Assembly (NCBI RefSeq): GCF_014201805.1
Contig: NZ_JACHFK010000010.1
Span: 1-64,000, forward strand
Direction of reading: 5' to 3'
DNA length: 64,000 nucleotides
Source of the DNA: Deinococcus metalli
GTDB lineage: Bacteria; Deinococcota; Deinococci; Deinococcales; Deinococcaceae
This document shows positions 62,538 through 64,000 of the stretch, one piece after another. The position numbers were made by a program, and so were the translations under genes. Numbering within the stretch: the first letter of the stretch is position 1; each line of letters begins with the position of its first letter. The notes below the pieces were generated by a model. That model saw nothing but the letters and a program-made list of their open reading frames with translations. It was not told where the DNA came from and searched no databases.

Positions 62538-64000
62538 GCCGTGCTCCCCACCTGGGAGGCGCGGGTCGGTGACGTTGCCTCCAGCAGTTCAGCCGTCAGC
62601 GCGGCCTCGCTCAGGCCGTCCACGGGCGCGGTGTGGGTGAGCTGCCCGCGCTGCATCACGCCGATCCGGTCGGCATTCATGAGCAGTTCCGGCAGGTCGT
62701 CACTGATGAGCAGCACGCCCAGACCCTGTGCGGCGAGCTCCTGCACGATGCGGTACAGGGCGTCCTTGCTGCCCACGTCCACCCCGGCGGTCGGGCCGTG
62801 CAGGATCAGCACCTTTGGGCCGATCGCCAGCCAGCGGGCGACCATCACCTTCTGCTGGTTCCCGCCCGACAGCGCCCCGACCGGCAACATGACGTGCGGC
62901 GTGGCCACCTGGAGGTCCTTCGAGAGCGCCGTGGTGTCGGCCGTCGCGCGGGCGTAGTTGAGCCGGACGCCCTCAGTGAGGCGCTTGAGGACGGATACCA
63001 TGATGTTCTCGCGGATAGGCTTGTCGAGAAACAGGCCCTCGGCCAGCCGGTCTTCGGGTACGTAGCCGATGCCGAGGCGGATGCCGTCGCGCGGGGTGCG
63101 CAGCCGCACGGTCTCGCCGCCCAGCACGACCGTGCCCGAGTCGGCGGGACGGACGCCCGAGAGCGCGTGCGCGAGCTCGTTGCGGCCCGAGTCGAGTAGG
63201 CCCGTGATGCCCAGCACCTCGCCGCGGTGCAGGGTGAACGACACGTCCCTGAAAGCCCCGGCGCGGCTCAGGCCGCGCACCTCCAGCAGCGCCTCCGTGC
63301 CGGGCGCGGCGGTGCGGTAGCGGGTCTCCTCAAGGGTCTTGCCGGTCATCTGGAAGGCCACGCTGTGCGGCGTGAAGTCCGTCAGCGGGCCGGACGCGAC
63401 CTTCTGACCGTCGCGCAGCACGATCACCTGCCCGCCGATCCGGAAGACCTCGTCGAGCTTGTGGCTCACGAACAGCACGCTCACCCCCTCACGCTGCAGC
63501 GACGCGATGATGCCCAGCAGGTTCTCCACCTCGCGCTGTGTCAGGGCCGCTGTCGGCTCATCCATGATCACCAGGCTTGCCCGGCTCACGATGCCGCGCG
63601 CGATGGCGATCAGCTGCCGCACGGCGATGGGGAGCGTCTCGACCGGCGTGTCCAGGAAGGCCGGCGTGGTGGGCAGACGCACGCGGGCGAGCGCCGCGCG
63701 CGCCACCTCGCGCAGCCGCGGCCACGACACTCCCCGCGCGAGCTGGCCGCGCGCGCTGACGAGCTGCGCGGTCAGCGCCACGTTCTCGGCCACGCTCAGG
63801 TTCGGGAACAGCGACAGGTCCTGGTACACGGTCTCGATGCCGGCCTCCAGGGCGCTCAGCGCGTCCAGCGCGCGGTACGGGACGCCGCGCACCTCGATCA
63901 CACCCGAGTCCGGCGGCTGCGCCCCGGCGATGATCTTGATCAGCGTGCTCTTGCCTGAGCCGTTCTCACCGAGCAGGTGGTAGGTCTGTCCGGCGTGGAT
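62534..64000 (-). CDS. CUT2 sugar ABC transporter ATPase (RbsA/MglA type), 5' end outside window
   Basis: The C-terminal 488 residues of a double-domain ATPase. The first domain has GENGSGKST at the right edge, VYQDLSLFPNLSVAENV and LVIMDEPTAALTQREVE. The second has the expected altered Walker A (GLLDSGRNEL), LSGGNQQKVMVARWL, and LILHGPTAGVDVGSK. In that last segment the Walker B Asp and catalytic Glu of the usual DEPT are His and Gly, so the second site cannot hydrolyse ATP. The N-terminal 25-30 residues lie beyond 64000. Confidence 0.92.
   Translation of the reverse strand: MHAGQTYHLLGENGSGKSTLIKIIAGAQPPDSGVIEVRGVPYRALDALSALEAGIETVYQDLSLFPNLSVAENVALTAQLVSARGQLARGVSWPRLREVARAALARVRLPTTPAFLDTPVETLPIAVRQLIAIARGIVSRASLVIMDEPTAALTQREVENLLGIIASLQREGVSVLFVSHKLDEVFRIGGQVIVLRDGQKVASGPLTDFTPHSVAFQMTGKTLEETRYRTAAPGTEALLEVRGLSRAGAFRDVSFTLHRGEVLGITGLLDSGRNELAHALSGVRPADSGTVVLGGETVRLRTPRDGIRLGIGYVPEDRLAEGLFLDKPIRENIMVSVLKRLTEGVRLNYARATADTTALSKDLQVATPHVMLPVGALSGGNQQKVMVARWLAIGPKVLILHGPTAGVDVGSKDALYRIVQELAAQGLGVLLISDDLPELLMNADRIGVMQRGQLTHTAPVDGLSEAALTAELLEATSPTRASQVGSTA

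Noticed and set aside
1..64000. Insertion sequences
   Set aside because: I found no frame with a recognisable transposase and no paired terminal inverted repeats anywhere in the window.

Overview
The window is GC-rich and looks like part of a secondary replicon (megaplasmid or chromid) of a Deinococcus-type bacterium. Four observations point there: a plasmid-style RepA beside an iteron origin; a small ParA with a ribbon-helix-helix partner; a sugar-catabolic, accessory gene content; and start regions where a TANNNT -10 box sits about 6 nt before the start codon (parA, the large sensor kinase), an arrangement typical of leaderless mRNAs in Deinococcus. The genus is an inference, not read directly.

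Region 1 (about 0.7-33 kb) is a large glycan locus. A CUT1 ABC importer (two permeases at 696-2497, binding protein at 6916-8166) surrounds a ROK sugar kinase, a GmhA-like SIS isomerase and a GH38 alpha-mannosidase. A ROK repressor (8218-9462) is divergent from a GH36-like hydrolase, a DUF624 membrane protein and a PfkB kinase. A GH4 enzyme and a second GH38 run leftward, and from 17130 a tightly coupled rightward operon carries a third GH38, a racemase-like protein, a class II bisphosphate aldolase, a GH2 beta-mannosidase, a sugar isomerase, a Gfo/Idh/MocA oxidoreductase, a double metallo-beta-lactamase-fold protein, a GH84 hexosaminidase, a six-hairpin glycosidase, a class II (fuculose-type) aldolase and a four-carbon acid sugar kinase. 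None of the hydrolases shows a signal peptide, so mannose- and GlcNAc-containing oligosaccharides are probably imported and dismantled in the cytoplasm. Four similar palindromic AT-rich boxes (2611, 8205, 9564, 17028) lie in front of these units and are probably ROK operators.

Region 2 (33-40.2 kb) is the replication and partition core: repA (leftward), 12 direct iterons (the last eight about 33 bp apart), an AT-rich stretch, then parA and a 92-aa ribbon-helix-helix protein. Upstream of parA lie at least seven clusters of strictly 8-bp-phased repeats (consensus near AAAWCNNG). The same repeat recurs inside the ribbon-helix-helix gene and again at 47.27 kb. I read this as the centromere. A CopA-type ATPase remnant ends the region.

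Region 3 (40.2-46.8 kb) is a second CUT1 importer, a LacI regulator and a GH42 beta-galactosidase, with matching LacI operators at both divergent promoters. Region 4 (46.8-55.7 kb) is gene-poor: small hypothetical genes, a 1170-aa GAF/PAS sensor kinase, a pair of YsnF/AvaK (DUF2382) stress proteins and a CheY/Rcp1-like response regulator. Region 5 (56.6-60.9 kb) is an amino-acid-type binding protein and permease with a class V aminotransferase-fold enzyme and a dihydropyrimidinase. Region 6 (61.5-64 kb) is a CUT2 (ribose-type) permease and an ATPase that runs off the right edge.
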